From Lachnospiraceae bacterium (GTDB lineage Bacteria > Bacillota > Clostridia > Lachnospirales > Lachnospiraceae), in NCBI GenBank assembly GCA_030524525.1, contig JAUNGI010000002.1, positions 33,985 through 97,984 on the forward strand: a stretch of 64,000 nt of DNA, given 5' to 3'. Position numbers and translations under genes: made by a program. Below, one piece after another: positions 7,114 to 16,112 of the stretch. A model generated the notes under the pieces. That model ran no database searches, was not told the DNA's origin, and worked only from the letters and a program-made list of their open reading frames with translations. Each line of letters starts with the position of its first letter. Positions within the stretch are counted from its first letter, which is position 1.

Positions 7114-8260
7114 CCGTAGGCTTTTCCGCACGCTGTGGCTGCTGCTTTTGGCTGCCTGCATGCTGTCCGCAGCGGCGGCGGAGGACACCGAAGAAGAGGG
7201 CATGAGCTATGTGAACGAGCTTTCGGAATATCTGGACTACGACGAGCTGGACGAGCTTCTGCGATCCTCCGAGGAGGCTGGCGATCTGTCGTTTTCCGGC
7301 TTTGTCGGCGACATTTTGACCGGGGCGGAGGAGCTGTCGGTCGGAAACGTGCTGCGGCTGCTCGTCAACCGGACGCTGAGCAGCTTTCGGACCGATACCG
7401 GTTTTTTTGCGAGACTGTTTCTGATCATTACCGTGGCGACGCTGTTTTCGGTCGTCTCCTCGGCGTTCTCAAACGGTCAGGTGGCGCAGACCGGCTTTCA
7501 GGCGACGTTTTTTCTGCTGTACGCGCTGCTGCTGCAATGCTATTTGCAGGCGGCGGAGCTTGCGGCGGCGACGCTGAACTTTCTTTTGCAGTTCATGCGG
7601 ATGCTCGTGCCGGTCTATCTGATGAGCATTACGTTCTGCACCGGAGTGACGACCGCCAACGGCTTTTATCAGGTCTATGTCGCGCTCATCACGCTGTGTC
7701 AGAGCGTGCTCGTAAGCGTCTTTCTGCCGCTGTGCAACCTGTATGTGATGCTTGGCATCAGCGGGCAGCTTCCGATCGAAAACTGTCTGTCGGGCTTTAC
7801 GGGGCTTGTGAAGCGCTGCATTCTCTGGGGAAGGCGGGGAATGCTCGCTGTGGCGACGGGCTTTTCCGTGATCCAAGGCGTGCTTGCGCCCGGCGTGGAT
7901 CAGCTCAAACGGAGCACGCTGACCAAATCGCTGTCCGCCATTCCCGGCGTGGGCGCGCTCTTTTCGGGCGTGACCGAAACGGTGTTCAGCGCCGGCGTGG
8001 TCATCAAAAACGCCGTGGGGACCGCCGGGGTCTTGGTACTGCTCTTTGCCTGTCTGCGTCCGCTGGTGAAGCTGTTTGCCTACATGCTGATGTTCCGCAT
8101 TGTGGCGGCGTCGGCGCAGCTCTTTGCGGACAAGCGCATGGTGGGCTGCGTGGAGGAGACGGCGGAGGCCATCAGCCTGCTGACGGGGCTTGTATCCGCC
8201 GCGCTGCTGTCGTTTTTGATCGTCATTATGGTCATGGCGGTAACGACGACCGGGAGCTGA
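7106..8260 (+). CDS. spoIIIAE: Stage III sporulation protein AE
   Basis: This 384-aa protein has an N-terminal signal-like segment (about 8-25, ending in SAAAAED), an acidic stretch, then seven or so membrane segments, as in SpoIIIAE, the large integral component of the channel. Conserved-looking blocks include YLMSITFCTGVTTANGFYQ, LSGFTGLVKR and PGVGALFSGVTETVF. The start is TTG 7106 with GGAGGTGATGG just upstream. Confidence 0.93.
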   Translation: MADRRLFRTLWLLLLAACMLSAAAAEDTEEEGMSYVNELSEYLDYDELDELLRSSEEAGDLSFSGFVGDILTGAEELSVGNVLRLLVNRTLSSFRTDTGFFARLFLIITVATLFSVVSSAFSNGQVAQTGFQATFFLLYALLLQCYLQAAELAAATLNFLLQFMRMLVPVYLMSITFCTGVTTANGFYQVYVALITLCQSVLVSVFLPLCNLYVMLGISGQLPIENCLSGFTGLVKRCILWGRRGMLAVATGFSVIQGVLAPGVDQLKRSTLTKSLSAIPGVGALFSGVTETVFSAGVVIKNAVGTAGVLVLLFACLRPLVKLFAYMLMFRIVAASAQLFADKRMVGCVEETAEAISLLTGLVSAALLSFLIVIMVMAVTTTGS

Positions 8261-8288
8261 AAAACGGGAGCAAAAGGGGGGACGGAGG

Positions 8289-8789
8289 GTGCTTGGCGTA
8301 CAGCAGTGGATCTACCGGGTTTTGTATCTGATCATTTTTATGAATCTGTTTGTGCAGCTCGTACATAAGGAGAGCTACGGAAGATATCTGCGGGTGGCGG
8401 CGGGCTGGCTTCTGGCGCTTTACATCCTGAACCCCATCGCCCAATGGCTGAGCGGAAGCGGCAGTCTGGACGGGCTGCCGGAGATCCCGCAGGCTACGGA
8501 GGAGCTTACCGGGGAAGAACTTTCCGGCATGGACGGACGGATGCTGGCATATTATGAACAGGGGATGGAGGAGCAGATCCTGCAGTTTATTCGGGACGAG
8601 GGGTATGAGCCTCTCGGCGTTCGGGTGAGTCTTGCGTATCAGGGCGATACGATGGGGATCACCGGGATCTGGATCTCCCTTGCTCCGGGACAGGAGGTCG
8701 CGCCGCTAAAGGAAAGTCTTAGCAGCTATTATCATATTTCGCAGGACCTGTTGTATGTGACGATACCGGACGGAGCGTCCGGTCAGTGA
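8289..8789 (+). CDS. spoIIIAF: Stage III sporulation protein AF
   Basis: This 166-aa protein has two N-terminal membrane segments (about 8-25 and 35-52, the second ending LYILNPIAQWL) and a soluble C-terminal domain with an EEQI...YEPLGVRVS pattern expected of SpoIIIAF. The GTG start at 8289 follows GGGGGGACGGAGG. It lies between AE and AG. Confidence 0.9.
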   Translation: MLGVQQWIYRVLYLIIFMNLFVQLVHKESYGRYLRVAAGWLLALYILNPIAQWLSGSGSLDGLPEIPQATEELTGEELSGMDGRMLAYYEQGMEEQILQFIRDEGYEPLGVRVSLAYQGDTMGITGIWISLAPGQEVAPLKESLSSYYHISQDLLYVTIPDGASGQ

Positions 8790-8796
8790 GGGAAAG

Positions 8797-9180
8797 ATGA
8801 AGCAGATATATGAAAAGATGAAGGAGATCGGGCTTGGGAAGCTCCTGCTTTTGCTGGCTGCCGGCATAGCTCTGCTCGTTCTGTCGTTCCCCGGAGACCG
8901 TTCCTCGGACAACGGCGGCGGTACGGCGGCGGTCCCTACGCTCGCGCTTTCGCGGCAGGAATCGGTGGGCAACGAATATTACGAACAGCGGTTTCAGGAA
9001 ATGCTCGAGGCAACGAAGGGGCTGGGGGTATGCAAGGTCATGCTGTCTCCGGATATGGACGGCGTTCTCGTCGTTACGGAAGGAGCCGCAGACGCGGAGG
9101 CGGTTCTGGAAATTACCTACGCGGCGGAAGTGATCTTCGGAATTCCGGCACATAAAGTAAAGGTTCTGCCATATAATTAG
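8797..9180 (+). CDS. spoIIIAG: Stage III sporulation protein AG
   Basis: This 127-aa protein has one N-terminal membrane segment (about 17-32) followed by an extracytoplasmic ring-building domain (YYEQRFQEMLEATKGLGVCKVML ... ILEITYAAEVIFGIPAHKVKVLPYN type ending). In B. subtilis SpoIIIAG forms a 30-fold ring in the intermembrane space. This copy is much shorter than the 229-aa B. subtilis protein; the linker and insert are reduced, a form common in Clostridia. Confidence 0.9.
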   Translation: MKQIYEKMKEIGLGKLLLLLAAGIALLVLSFPGDRSSDNGGGTAAVPTLALSRQESVGNEYYEQRFQEMLEATKGLGVCKVMLSPDMDGVLVVTEGAADAEAVLEITYAAEVIFGIPAHKVKVLPYN

Positions 9181-9204
9181 AATGAAGTTAGAAGGAGCAT
9201 TATC

Positions 9205-9921
9205 GTGAAAAAATTAATGAAACGAAATCAAGTTATCATTGCGGCTCTGGCGATCATGATCGTCGTAGCGGGCTATCTGAATCTGACGCGGGACAGCGCA
9301 AAGCCGACGGGAGCCAAGGTCACGCCCACCGATACGGCGAAGAACGAGCCGACGCAGGACCCGGACAGCGACGGAGCCGGCAATTTTGCGGACATTTCCG
9401 ACGGCGATTCGATCCCGGTCGGCGACGACGGCAGCCTGATCCTCGCGGAAAACCAGAAGGTCAGCCCGTCTCCCTCGCCGACGCCAAGCGGCGACGCGTC
9501 GAAACCGACGCAGACCGGAGACGACACGCCGGGCAGCTCGGTTTTGGCAAGCACCGAGCTTTCTCCGGACTACTTTGTGTCGGCAAAGCTCTCCAGAGAG
9601 CAGATCCGCGCAAAGAACCGGGAGGCGCTGATGGCGATCGTACAGGATGAAAGCATCAGCGAGGAGCTGAAGGCGGACGCCATGGAAACGCTTGTGAATA
9701 TGACAAAGAACGCGGAAAAAGAGGATATCTGCGAGTCGCTTCTGGAAGCAAAGGGCTTTCAGGAGATTGTCGTTCACATTGAGGAGGATTCGGTCAACGT
9801 TATCGTGAACGCAGCCAGCATCACGCAGCAGGAGGTGGCGCAGATCGAGGACGTGATCATCCGGGAAACCGGCGTAAAGGTCAGCCAGATCTATGTGCAG
9901 CATGCAATTACGAGCGATTGA
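9205..9921 (+). CDS. spoIIIAH: Stage III sporulation protein AH
   Basis: This 238-aa protein has one N-terminal membrane anchor (about 11-27), a disordered acidic, Pro/Thr/Ser-rich linker (about 35-110), and a C-terminal ring-building domain with FSAKLSREQIRAKNREAL-like and NVIVNAASITQQEVAQIEDVI-like blocks. SpoIIIAH pairs with forespore SpoIIQ across the intermembrane space. The GTG start at 9205 follows AGAAGGAGC. It is the last gene of the operon; no clear terminator follows. Confidence 0.92.
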   Translation: MKKLMKRNQVIIAALAIMIVVAGYLNLTRDSAKPTGAKVTPTDTAKNEPTQDPDSDGAGNFADISDGDSIPVGDDGSLILAENQKVSPSPSPTPSGDASKPTQTGDDTPGSSVLASTELSPDYFVSAKLSREQIRAKNREALMAIVQDESISEELKADAMETLVNMTKNAEKEDICESLLEAKGFQEIVVHIEEDSVNVIVNAASITQQEVAQIEDVIIRETGVKVSQIYVQHAITSD

Positions 9922-9963
9922 TCGTCTTTGCTGAAAAAAAGGCTTTTATTTCTTGCCCATATT

Positions 9964-9972
9964 TGATATAAT
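9964..9972 (+). promoter_or_regulatory. Extended -10 promoter of the Asp23-family gene
   Basis: TGATATAAT (9964-9972) is a consensus extended -10 element with only a weak -35 match upstream. It separates the vegetative nusB-side genes from the sporulation operon. Confidence 0.6.
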
Positions 9973-10027
9973 GACTTTAACAGTGGATGCGGCTGCGTTT
10001 TTGCCGCATACGGATTGGAGGAGTAAT

Positions 10028-10414
10028 ATGGGCAAGGAAATGGAACCGAACTACGGAGCAACTCTGGAGCTGAAGGGCGTAGATGGGGAAGTTAAGATTG
10101 CAGACGACGTCATTGCGGCGATTGCGGGTATGGCGGCCACCGAGATTGAAGGGGTTGCATATATGTCCGGAAATATAACAAAAGAGATTATCGGGAAACT
10201 GGGCATCAAAAATCTTTCCCGCGGCGTGGTGATCCGGCTGGAGGAAGGAAAGGTGCATGCCGAGCTGTCCATCGTGATCCGCTATGGCTACAGCATACCG
10301 AAGACTTCCAGAACCATTCAGGAAAAGGTAAAAAGCTCGATCGAAGGAATGACGGGACTGCCGGTAGAACGCGTAAACGTGCATATTATCGGTGTGGACA
10401 TTGACAAGGCGTAA
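10028..10414 (+). CDS. Asp23/Gls24-family envelope stress protein (YqhY-like)
   Basis: This 128-aa protein belongs to the DUF322/Asp23 family: GEVKIADDVIAAIAGMAATEIEGV, SRGVVIRLEEGKVHAELSIVIRYG and VNVHIIGVDI are typical blocks. In B. subtilis the equivalent gene yqhY sits at the same place, next to accBC and nusB, and has been linked to acetyl-CoA carboxylase control; that role is not shown here. ATG 10028 follows TTGGAGGAG. A terminator follows directly. Confidence 0.88.
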   Translation: MGKEMEPNYGATLELKGVDGEVKIADDVIAAIAGMAATEIEGVAYMSGNITKEIIGKLGIKNLSRGVVIRLEEGKVHAELSIVIRYGYSIPKTSRTIQEKVKSSIEGMTGLPVERVNVHIIGVDIDKA

Positions 10415-10426
10415 AGAATGCAGGAA

Positions 10427-10465
10427 ACAGGGAGTGATCCTTACGCGGTCACTCTCTGTTTTTGT
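10427..10465 (+). terminator. Rho-independent terminator after the Asp23 gene
   Basis: An 11-bp stem (10427-10437 with 10449-10459, one G-U pair) has an 11-nt loop and is followed by TTTTTGTTCT. It isolates the Asp23-family gene as a single-gene unit. Confidence 0.75.
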
Positions 10466-10550
10466 TCTATAGGAAACCGCTCCGCGGAGGCTCGCAGCGC
10501 GAGATTCTTTGTTCCGCCGACGCAGGTTTTTTGAAAAAGAAGGAAAAGGA

Positions 10551-11024
10551 ATGCAGAAGGAAATGAAGGACGAGAGGGAAGGTACGCCGGTCTTGCCGGT
10601 AAAGACACTATCGCAGAGAGCCCGCAGAGAGTATGTTATGAAAGCGCTGTTTCTCGCGGATTTTTATGAAGGAAACGAACAGGACGGGCAGGCGGCGCTG
10701 TTTTTGTCGATGGAGGGGCTTTCGGACGAGCTTTCGGAGGCGCTGCTCGCGCGGTACCGCTGGGCGGCGTCGCACCGCGGAAACGTGGATTCGATCTTGG
10801 CGGAAGCCTCGCAGGGCTGGGACCTGCACCGCATCGGACGCGCGGAGCTTGCGATCCTTCGGCTGGCGGCGGCGGAGATCTGTCACGATCCCGAGATCCC
10901 CGCGGCGGTGGCGGTCAACGAAGCGGTGGAGCTTGCAAAGCGCTACGGTGGAGAGCAGGCGGGAAGCTTTGTCAACGGAATTTTGGGGAAAGTAGTACGG
11001 CAGTATGGTTCGGAAAGCGTATAG
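10551..11024 (+). CDS. nusB: Transcription antitermination factor NusB
   Basis: This 157-aa all-helical protein binds boxA RNA with S10 in rRNA antitermination. The C-terminal half is diagnostic: WDLHRIGRAELAILRLAAAEI, IPAAVAVNEAVELAKRYGGEQAGSFVNGILGK. The N-terminal REYVMKALFLADFY is the usual first helix. ATG 10551 follows AAGGAAAAGG. It overlaps xseA by 20 nt and leads the nusB-xseAB-ispA-dxs unit. Confidence 0.93.
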   Translation: MQKEMKDEREGTPVLPVKTLSQRARREYVMKALFLADFYEGNEQDGQAALFLSMEGLSDELSEALLARYRWAASHRGNVDSILAEASQGWDLHRIGRAELAILRLAAAEICHDPEIPAAVAVNEAVELAKRYGGEQAGSFVNGILGKVVRQYGSESV

Positions 11025-12222
11025 CGTCAGTCAGGTCAACGCCTATGTCAAGGGACTGTTCGAGCGGGACGGGCTGCTGCGGGGCATCTGCATTCAGGGA
11101 GAGGTCTCGAACTGCAAGCTGCATCCGTCGGGACATCTGTATTTTACGTTAAAGGACAGCGGCGGGCAGCTTTCCTGCGTGATGTGGGAATCGGCGCGTC
11201 TGCGTGGGCTGAGCTTTGAGCTTCGGGAAGGACAGAGGGTGCAGGCGACCGGCGATCTGACCGTTTACGAACGGGGCGGAACGTATCAGCTGAGCGCCCG
11301 GAGCATCCGGCTTGCCGGCGTGGGACAGCTTTACGAGCAGTACGAGGCGCTCAAGCGCAGTCTGGCGCTCGAGGGTCTGTTCGCGCCGGAGCATAAGCAG
11401 CCTCTGCCGCGCTATCCGAGAACCGTGGGGATCGTTACGGCAAGCAGCGGCGCGGCGCTGCAGGATATCCGCAACATCCTGCACCGGCGCAATCCCTATG
11501 TGCAGCCGATCCTTGCGCCCGCGCAGGTACAGGGCTTCGGCGCCGCCGAGTCCGTGGTGCGCGGTCTGCGGAGGCTCTGCGCGCTGGGGGTCGATGTGAT
11601 CATTGTGGCGCGCGGCGGCGGTTCCATCGAGGATCTTTGGGCGTTCAACGAGGAAGCGGTGGCGAGAGCGGTCTATGACTGTCCGATCCCGGTCATATCC
11701 GGCGTCGGGCACGAGACGGATACGACGATCATCGACTATGTTGCGGATCGGCGCGCGCCCACGCCCTCCGCCGCGGCGGAGCTTGCGGTCTGCGAAAGCG
11801 AGGCGCTGGAGGCGCAGCTCGTGGATTTCCATGCGGATCTTACCGGCGCGATGACGGCAAGGCTGGAAAACGCCCGGAGCGAGGCGGAGCTGCTGCGGCG
11901 TCTGCTGACGGCGCAGAGACCCCAGAACCGGCTGCTGCGGCAGCGGGAGGAGCGCGAGCGTTTGGGGAAGGCGCTCCGTCAGGCAATGGACGGAATTTTG
12001 CGGGAACGCAGACACGAGCTTGCGCTATTAAGCGAAAAAATGAGGAGCCTGTCGCCGCTTCGGCGCATCGGAAAGGGCTACGGCTATCTGACGGACGGCG
12101 ACGGACGGGCGGTGGAGACCGTCGGACAGCTTTCGGCGGGGAACGAGCTGCGGATCTATCTTGCGGACGGAACGGTTCGCGCGATCGTGGCGGATATTGA
12201 GAAAGAGGGCGAATGGGAATGA
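11005..12222 (+). CDS. xseA: Exodeoxyribonuclease VII large subunit
   Basis: This 405-aa protein has an N-terminal OB fold (VSNCKLHPSGHLYFTLKD), the catalytic region with VARGGGSIEDLWAFNEE and SGVGHETDTTIIDYVADRRAPTPSAAAELA, and a coiled-coil C-terminal part. It degrades single-stranded DNA to oligonucleotides together with XseB. The ATG at 11005 lies within nusB and the stop overlaps the xseB start as ATGA. Confidence 0.95.
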   Translation: MVRKAYSVSQVNAYVKGLFERDGLLRGICIQGEVSNCKLHPSGHLYFTLKDSGGQLSCVMWESARLRGLSFELREGQRVQATGDLTVYERGGTYQLSARSIRLAGVGQLYEQYEALKRSLALEGLFAPEHKQPLPRYPRTVGIVTASSGAALQDIRNILHRRNPYVQPILAPAQVQGFGAAESVVRGLRRLCALGVDVIIVARGGGSIEDLWAFNEEAVARAVYDCPIPVISGVGHETDTTIIDYVADRRAPTPSAAAELAVCESEALEAQLVDFHADLTGAMTARLENARSEAELLRRLLTAQRPQNRLLRQREERERLGKALRQAMDGILRERRHELALLSEKMRSLSPLRRIGKGYGYLTDGDGRAVETVGQLSAGNELRIYLADGTVRAIVADIEKEGEWE

Positions 12223-12434
12223 ACGAAAAGAAACAAAGCGACGCCCCGGAGCAGGAAGAAACCTTGGAAGAAACGATGGAGGGGCTTCGGGAGCTGATCC
12301 GTACGCTGGAGGAAGGACAGCTTTCGCTGGAGGATTCGTTCCGGCTTTATAAGGAAGGAATGCAGAAGCTGTCCCGGTGCGACGCGCTGTTGGATCGTGT
12401 CGAGAAGGAGCTGCTGATCTTGGAGGAAGGATGA
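12219..12434 (+). CDS. xseB: Exodeoxyribonuclease VII small subunit
   Basis: This 71-aa protein has the XseB pattern LEETMEGLRELIRTLEEG..LSLEDSFRLYKEGMQKLSRCDALL. It binds the XseA coiled coil in several copies. ATG 12219 overlaps the xseA stop (ATGA); an ATG two codons earlier at 12213 is possible. The gene stop likewise overlaps the ispA start by ATGA. Confidence 0.93.
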   Translation: MNEKKQSDAPEQEETLEETMEGLRELIRTLEEGQLSLEDSFRLYKEGMQKLSRCDALLDRVEKELLILEEG

Positions 12435-13360
12435 TCGGAACGGAGGATGGGATGAAAGAACAGGAATATGAGCGGCGTCTTACGGAGCGGAAGGAGCAGA
12501 TCGAAGCGTTTTTGCAGAGCTATCTGCCGCAGACCGCTTATCCGCAGAAGACGCTTTTGGAGGCAATGCGCTACAGCGTGGAAAACGGAGGGAAGCGGCT
12601 TCGCCCGATCCTGATGCTCGAAAGCTATCTGCTGTTCGACGGGGCGGAGGACAAGCTCCCGACGCTTGTCGCGCCGTTTTGCGCCGCGATCGAGATGATC
12701 CATTCGTATTCTCTCGTACACGACGATCTTCCGGCAATGGACAACGACCAATACCGGCGCGGAAAGCTGACGACGCACGCGGCGTTCGGCGAGGCGATGG
12801 GGATCCTTGCCGGGGACGGTCTGCTGAACTTTGCCTTTGAGACGGCGCTTTTGGCGGCGGGAGAACCGGAGGACGATGCGCGGGTGCTCCGGGCGCTGGG
12901 CGTGCTGGCGCGGAAGGCGGGCGCCTTCGGCATGATCGGCGGGCAGACCGTGGACGTGGAGCTGACCGGAAAGGCGCTTACGGCGGAGCAGCTGGAGTTT
13001 ATCTACCGCTTAAAGACCGGCGCGCTGCTGGAGGCTTCCCTGATGGTCGGCGCGATTTTGGCGGGCGCGGACTCGGCGCAGGTCGAGGCGGTGGAGCAAA
13101 TTGCGGCGGACGTGGGAATGGCGTTCCAGATCCGGGACGATATTCTGGACGAGGTCGGAAACGAGGAGCTTCTCGGAAAGCCGGTGCACAGCGACGAGAA
13201 AAACCAGAAGACGACCTACGCGGTCCTGTTTGGTCTGGAAGCGGCGCGGCAGGAGGTGCGGAGGCTTTCGGAGCGCGCCAAGGAGACCCTGCGGGGGCTT
13301 GGCGGGGAGTCCGCGTTTCTGGAGTGGCTGTTCGACTGGCTCGTAAGCCGCGAATATTAA
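12431..13360 (+). CDS. ispA: Polyprenyl (farnesyl) diphosphate synthase
   Basis: This 309-aa trans-prenyltransferase makes farnesyl diphosphate from IPP and DMAPP, the precursor of undecaprenyl phosphate. It has GGKRLRP, the first Asp-rich motif SLVHDDLPAMDND with the DDxxxxD spacing of bacterial FPP synthases, GGQTVDVELTGK, and the second Asp-rich motif FQIRDDILDEVG. ATG 12431 overlaps xseB by 4 nt behind GGAGGAAGG; ATG 12452 is an alternative. dxs follows after 25 nt, so the unit groups isoprenoid steps. Confidence 0.93.
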   Translation: MIGTEDGMKEQEYERRLTERKEQIEAFLQSYLPQTAYPQKTLLEAMRYSVENGGKRLRPILMLESYLLFDGAEDKLPTLVAPFCAAIEMIHSYSLVHDDLPAMDNDQYRRGKLTTHAAFGEAMGILAGDGLLNFAFETALLAAGEPEDDARVLRALGVLARKAGAFGMIGGQTVDVELTGKALTAEQLEFIYRLKTGALLEASLMVGAILAGADSAQVEAVEQIAADVGMAFQIRDDILDEVGNEELLGKPVHSDEKNQKTTYAVLFGLEAARQEVRRLSERAKETLRGLGGESAFLEWLFDWLVSREY

Positions 13361-13385
13361 AACGGAAAGGCGCTTAGGATACGGT

Positions 13386-15257
13386 ATGAGCAATCTACTG
13401 GAACAGATAACACAACCCAATGATATTAAAAAGATACCCGAAGAGCAGCTTCCGCAGCTTGCGATTGAGATCCGGAAGCTGATCCTTGCAACGACAAGCA
13501 AAAACGGCGGGCATTTGGCGTCCAGTCTCGGAACGGTGGAGCTGACGATGGCGCTGCACCGCTGCATGGACTTCCCGGAGGACAAGCTGATCTGGGACGT
13601 GGGACATCAGTCCTATACGCACAAGATCCTGACCGGAAGGAAGGACCGGTTCCCCACGCTGCGCACCTACGGCGGGATCAGCGGGTTCCCAAAGCGCGCC
13701 GAAAGTCCGTGCGACGCGTTTGACACCGGGCACAGCTCGACCTCGGTCTCCGTGGCGGCGGGCATGGCGAAGGCAAGACAGCTGCGCGGCACGAAGGAGC
13801 GCGTCGTGGCGGTGATCGGCGACGGCTCGCTTTCCGGCGGGCTGGCGTATGAGGGGCTGAACAACATCGGACGGTTCAAAACGAACCTTATCATCGTTCT
13901 GAACGACAACGAAATGTCGATCTCCCGGAACGTGGGCAGCATGGCGAACTATCTGGGCAGGGTCCGGATGAGCAGCAACTACATTGATTTCAAGGGAAAT
14001 CTGGAGCAGGTGCTGAACCGCTCCGCCTTCGGCGAGCGGCTGGCGAAGGGACTGAAAAAAACAAAGGATTCGATCCGGCAGATGATCATTCCGGGCGAAT
14101 TTTTTACGGAAATGGGGCTGACGTACTTCGGACCCATCGACGGACACGATATCGCGCTGATGGAGCGGGCGTTCCATGCGGCGGAAAAAATTTCCGGGCC
14201 GGTGCTTCTGCATGTCGTGACGAAAAAAGGAAAGGGCTATCGCTATGCGGAGGCGGAGCCGAGCCGCTTTCACGGCATCGACCCGTTCCGGCTGGCGACC
14301 GGAGAGCAGACGAACGGAAAGAAGAAGGAGACGTTTACGGACTGCTTCGGAAAAGCCGTTGCGGAGCTGGGACGGGAGCATTCGGACGTGGTTGCCATTA
14401 CGGCGGCAATGACCGGCGGCACCGGGCTGAGCCGGTTCCAGAGCGAATTTCCCGACCGGTTTTTTGACGTGGGCATTGCGGAGGAGCATGCCGTTACGTT
14501 TGCGGCGGGGCTGGCGGCTTCCGGACTGCGGCCGGTGGTGGCGGTCTATTCCACGTTTTTGCAGCGGGCTTACGATCAGATCGTTCACGACGTGGCGCTG
14601 GGAAACCTGCCCGTGACCTTTGCGATCGACCGCGCCGGGATCGTCGGAAACGACGGAGAGACGCATCAGGGGATCTTTGACCTTGCTTATCTGAGCCACA
14701 TCCCCAATCTGACGGTCATGGCGCCGTCCAACGGCGAGGAGCTTGCGGCGATGCTGCGGTTTGCCCATGAGGCTCCGGGGCCCGTGGCGATCCGCTATCC
14801 GCGGGGCAACGTGGGCTGCGAACGGCTCGGAGAATGCGGGACGCAGGAGCTTGCGCAGGGAAAGGCGGAGGTTCTGCACCGGGAGCGGGAGATCGCGCTT
14901 ATGTTCGTCGGACCGTATTACGGGCTTGCCCTGCAGGTACGGGAGCTGCTGCGGGAGAACGGCCGCAGCGCAAGCATTATCAACGCCCGTTTCGCGGCTC
15001 CGTTTGACCGCGATTGCGTCCGCAGGCTGGCGGAGGAGCATTCGCTGCTCGTGACGATCGAGGAAGGCGTGGGCGCGGGCGGGTTCGGCGAACGGCTGGC
15101 GGCGTTCGTCATGGAGGAGCGGCTTCCGATGCGCGTCCTGCCGGTGGCGCTGCCGGATCGTTTTTTGGCGCAGGCGGAGCAGCAGCAGCTTCGGGAAATG
15201 TGCGGATTGACAAAAGAGGCGATCTTTGCCAAAATAAAGCGGGAGCTGGAAGCGTGA
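13386..15257 (+). CDS. dxs: 1-deoxy-D-xylulose-5-phosphate synthase
   Basis: This 623-aa thiamine diphosphate enzyme condenses pyruvate and glyceraldehyde 3-phosphate, the first step of the MEP isoprenoid route. Signatures are DVGHQSYTHKILTGR, the ThDP/Mg motif GDGSLSGGLAYEGLNN, YFGPIDGHD, and GIAEEHAVTFAAGLAASG in the pyrimidine-binding domain, then DGETHQGIFDLAYL. Full length. The GC-rich codon use matches its neighbours. Confidence 0.97.
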   Translation: MSNLLEQITQPNDIKKIPEEQLPQLAIEIRKLILATTSKNGGHLASSLGTVELTMALHRCMDFPEDKLIWDVGHQSYTHKILTGRKDRFPTLRTYGGISGFPKRAESPCDAFDTGHSSTSVSVAAGMAKARQLRGTKERVVAVIGDGSLSGGLAYEGLNNIGRFKTNLIIVLNDNEMSISRNVGSMANYLGRVRMSSNYIDFKGNLEQVLNRSAFGERLAKGLKKTKDSIRQMIIPGEFFTEMGLTYFGPIDGHDIALMERAFHAAEKISGPVLLHVVTKKGKGYRYAEAEPSRFHGIDPFRLATGEQTNGKKKETFTDCFGKAVAELGREHSDVVAITAAMTGGTGLSRFQSEFPDRFFDVGIAEEHAVTFAAGLAASGLRPVVAVYSTFLQRAYDQIVHDVALGNLPVTFAIDRAGIVGNDGETHQGIFDLAYLSHIPNLTVMAPSNGEELAAMLRFAHEAPGPVAIRYPRGNVGCERLGECGTQELAQGKAEVLHREREIALMFVGPYYGLALQVRELLRENGRSASIINARFAAPFDRDCVRRLAEEHSLLVTIEEGVGAGGFGERLAAFVMEERLPMRVLPVALPDRFLAQAEQQQLREMCGLTKEAIFAKIKRELEA

Positions 15258-15284
15258 AAAGGCACGCGGAGATGCGAGGTAAGA

Positions 15285-16112
15285 GTGAAGGAACGACTGG
15301 ATGTACGGATGGTGCGGGAGGCGCTGACGCCGACCAGAGAAAAGGCGCGCAGGCTGATCCTTGAGCGGCGGGTGCTGGTGGACGGCGTCGCCGCAGAAAA
15401 GGCGGGAACGCCGGTCTCGGAAAGCGCCGAGATCACGATCCTCGGAGAGGTCTCTCCGTTTGTCGGGCGGGGCGGGCAGAAGCTTGCCAAGGTGCTGGAC
15501 GCCTACGGGCTTTCGCTCGAAGGGCAGATCTGCATGGACGTGGGAGCTTCCACGGGAGGCTTTACCGATTGTATGCTGCAGCACGGGGCCGAGCGGGTCT
15601 ATGCGGTCGATGTGGGAAGCGGTCAGCTTGCCGAAAAGCTTCTGGCGGACCCGCGCGTCGTCAACGTGGAGCATACGAACGTGCGCTATTTGAAGCCCCT
15701 GCACTTTGGCGTGCCGATGGATTTCGTTTCGATGGACGTGTCCTTTATTTCCGTAACGAAGCTGCTGTCGGCGGTCGCCGCGCAGATGCGTCCGGGAGCG
15801 CAGCTGGTGTGCCTGATCAAGCCGCAGTTTGAGGCGGGGCGCAGCGCGCTGGACAAGCACGGGATCGTCGTCCGGCAGAAGCCGGTGCATGTTCAGGTGC
15901 TCGCCCGTGTGCTTGCCTGTGCGGAAAGCTCCGGCTTTGCGGCGCTGCATTTGGACGTGTCGCCGATCACGGGCAGGGACGGAAACATCGAATACCTTCT
16001 GCATGCCCGTCGGGAGGACGGAGCGGCGGAGAGCATTTCGGCACAGGAGACAGAAAGGGTCGTAGATGAAGCATTTTTGTATCATTGCCAATCGGGCAAA
16101 GGACGAAAATAA
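15285..16112 (+). CDS. tlyA: TlyA-family rRNA 2'-O-methyltransferase
   Basis: This 275-aa protein has an N-terminal S4 RNA-binding domain (about 1-62: RLDVRMVREALTPTREKARRLI) and a C-terminal FtsJ-like Rossmann methyltransferase with the SAM motif MDVGASTGGFTDCMLQHGA and the VDVGSGQL block. TlyA in mycobacteria methylates cytidines in 16S and 23S rRNA; clostridial members are assumed to do likewise. The GTG start at 15285 follows GCGAGGTAAGA. It overlaps nadK by 47 nt. Confidence 0.9.
   Translation: MKERLDVRMVREALTPTREKARRLILERRVLVDGVAAEKAGTPVSESAEITILGEVSPFVGRGGQKLAKVLDAYGLSLEGQICMDVGASTGGFTDCMLQHGAERVYAVDVGSGQLAEKLLADPRVVNVEHTNVRYLKPLHFGVPMDFVSMDVSFISVTKLLSAVAAQMRPGAQLVCLIKPQFEAGRSALDKHGIVVRQKPVHVQVLARVLACAESSGFAALHLDVSPITGRDGNIEYLLHARREDGAAESISAQETERVVDEAFLYHCQSGKGRK

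Noticed and set aside
9922-9963. Possible terminator after spoIIIAH (A-run, GGC, T-run)
   Set aside because: No GC-containing stem can be formed.
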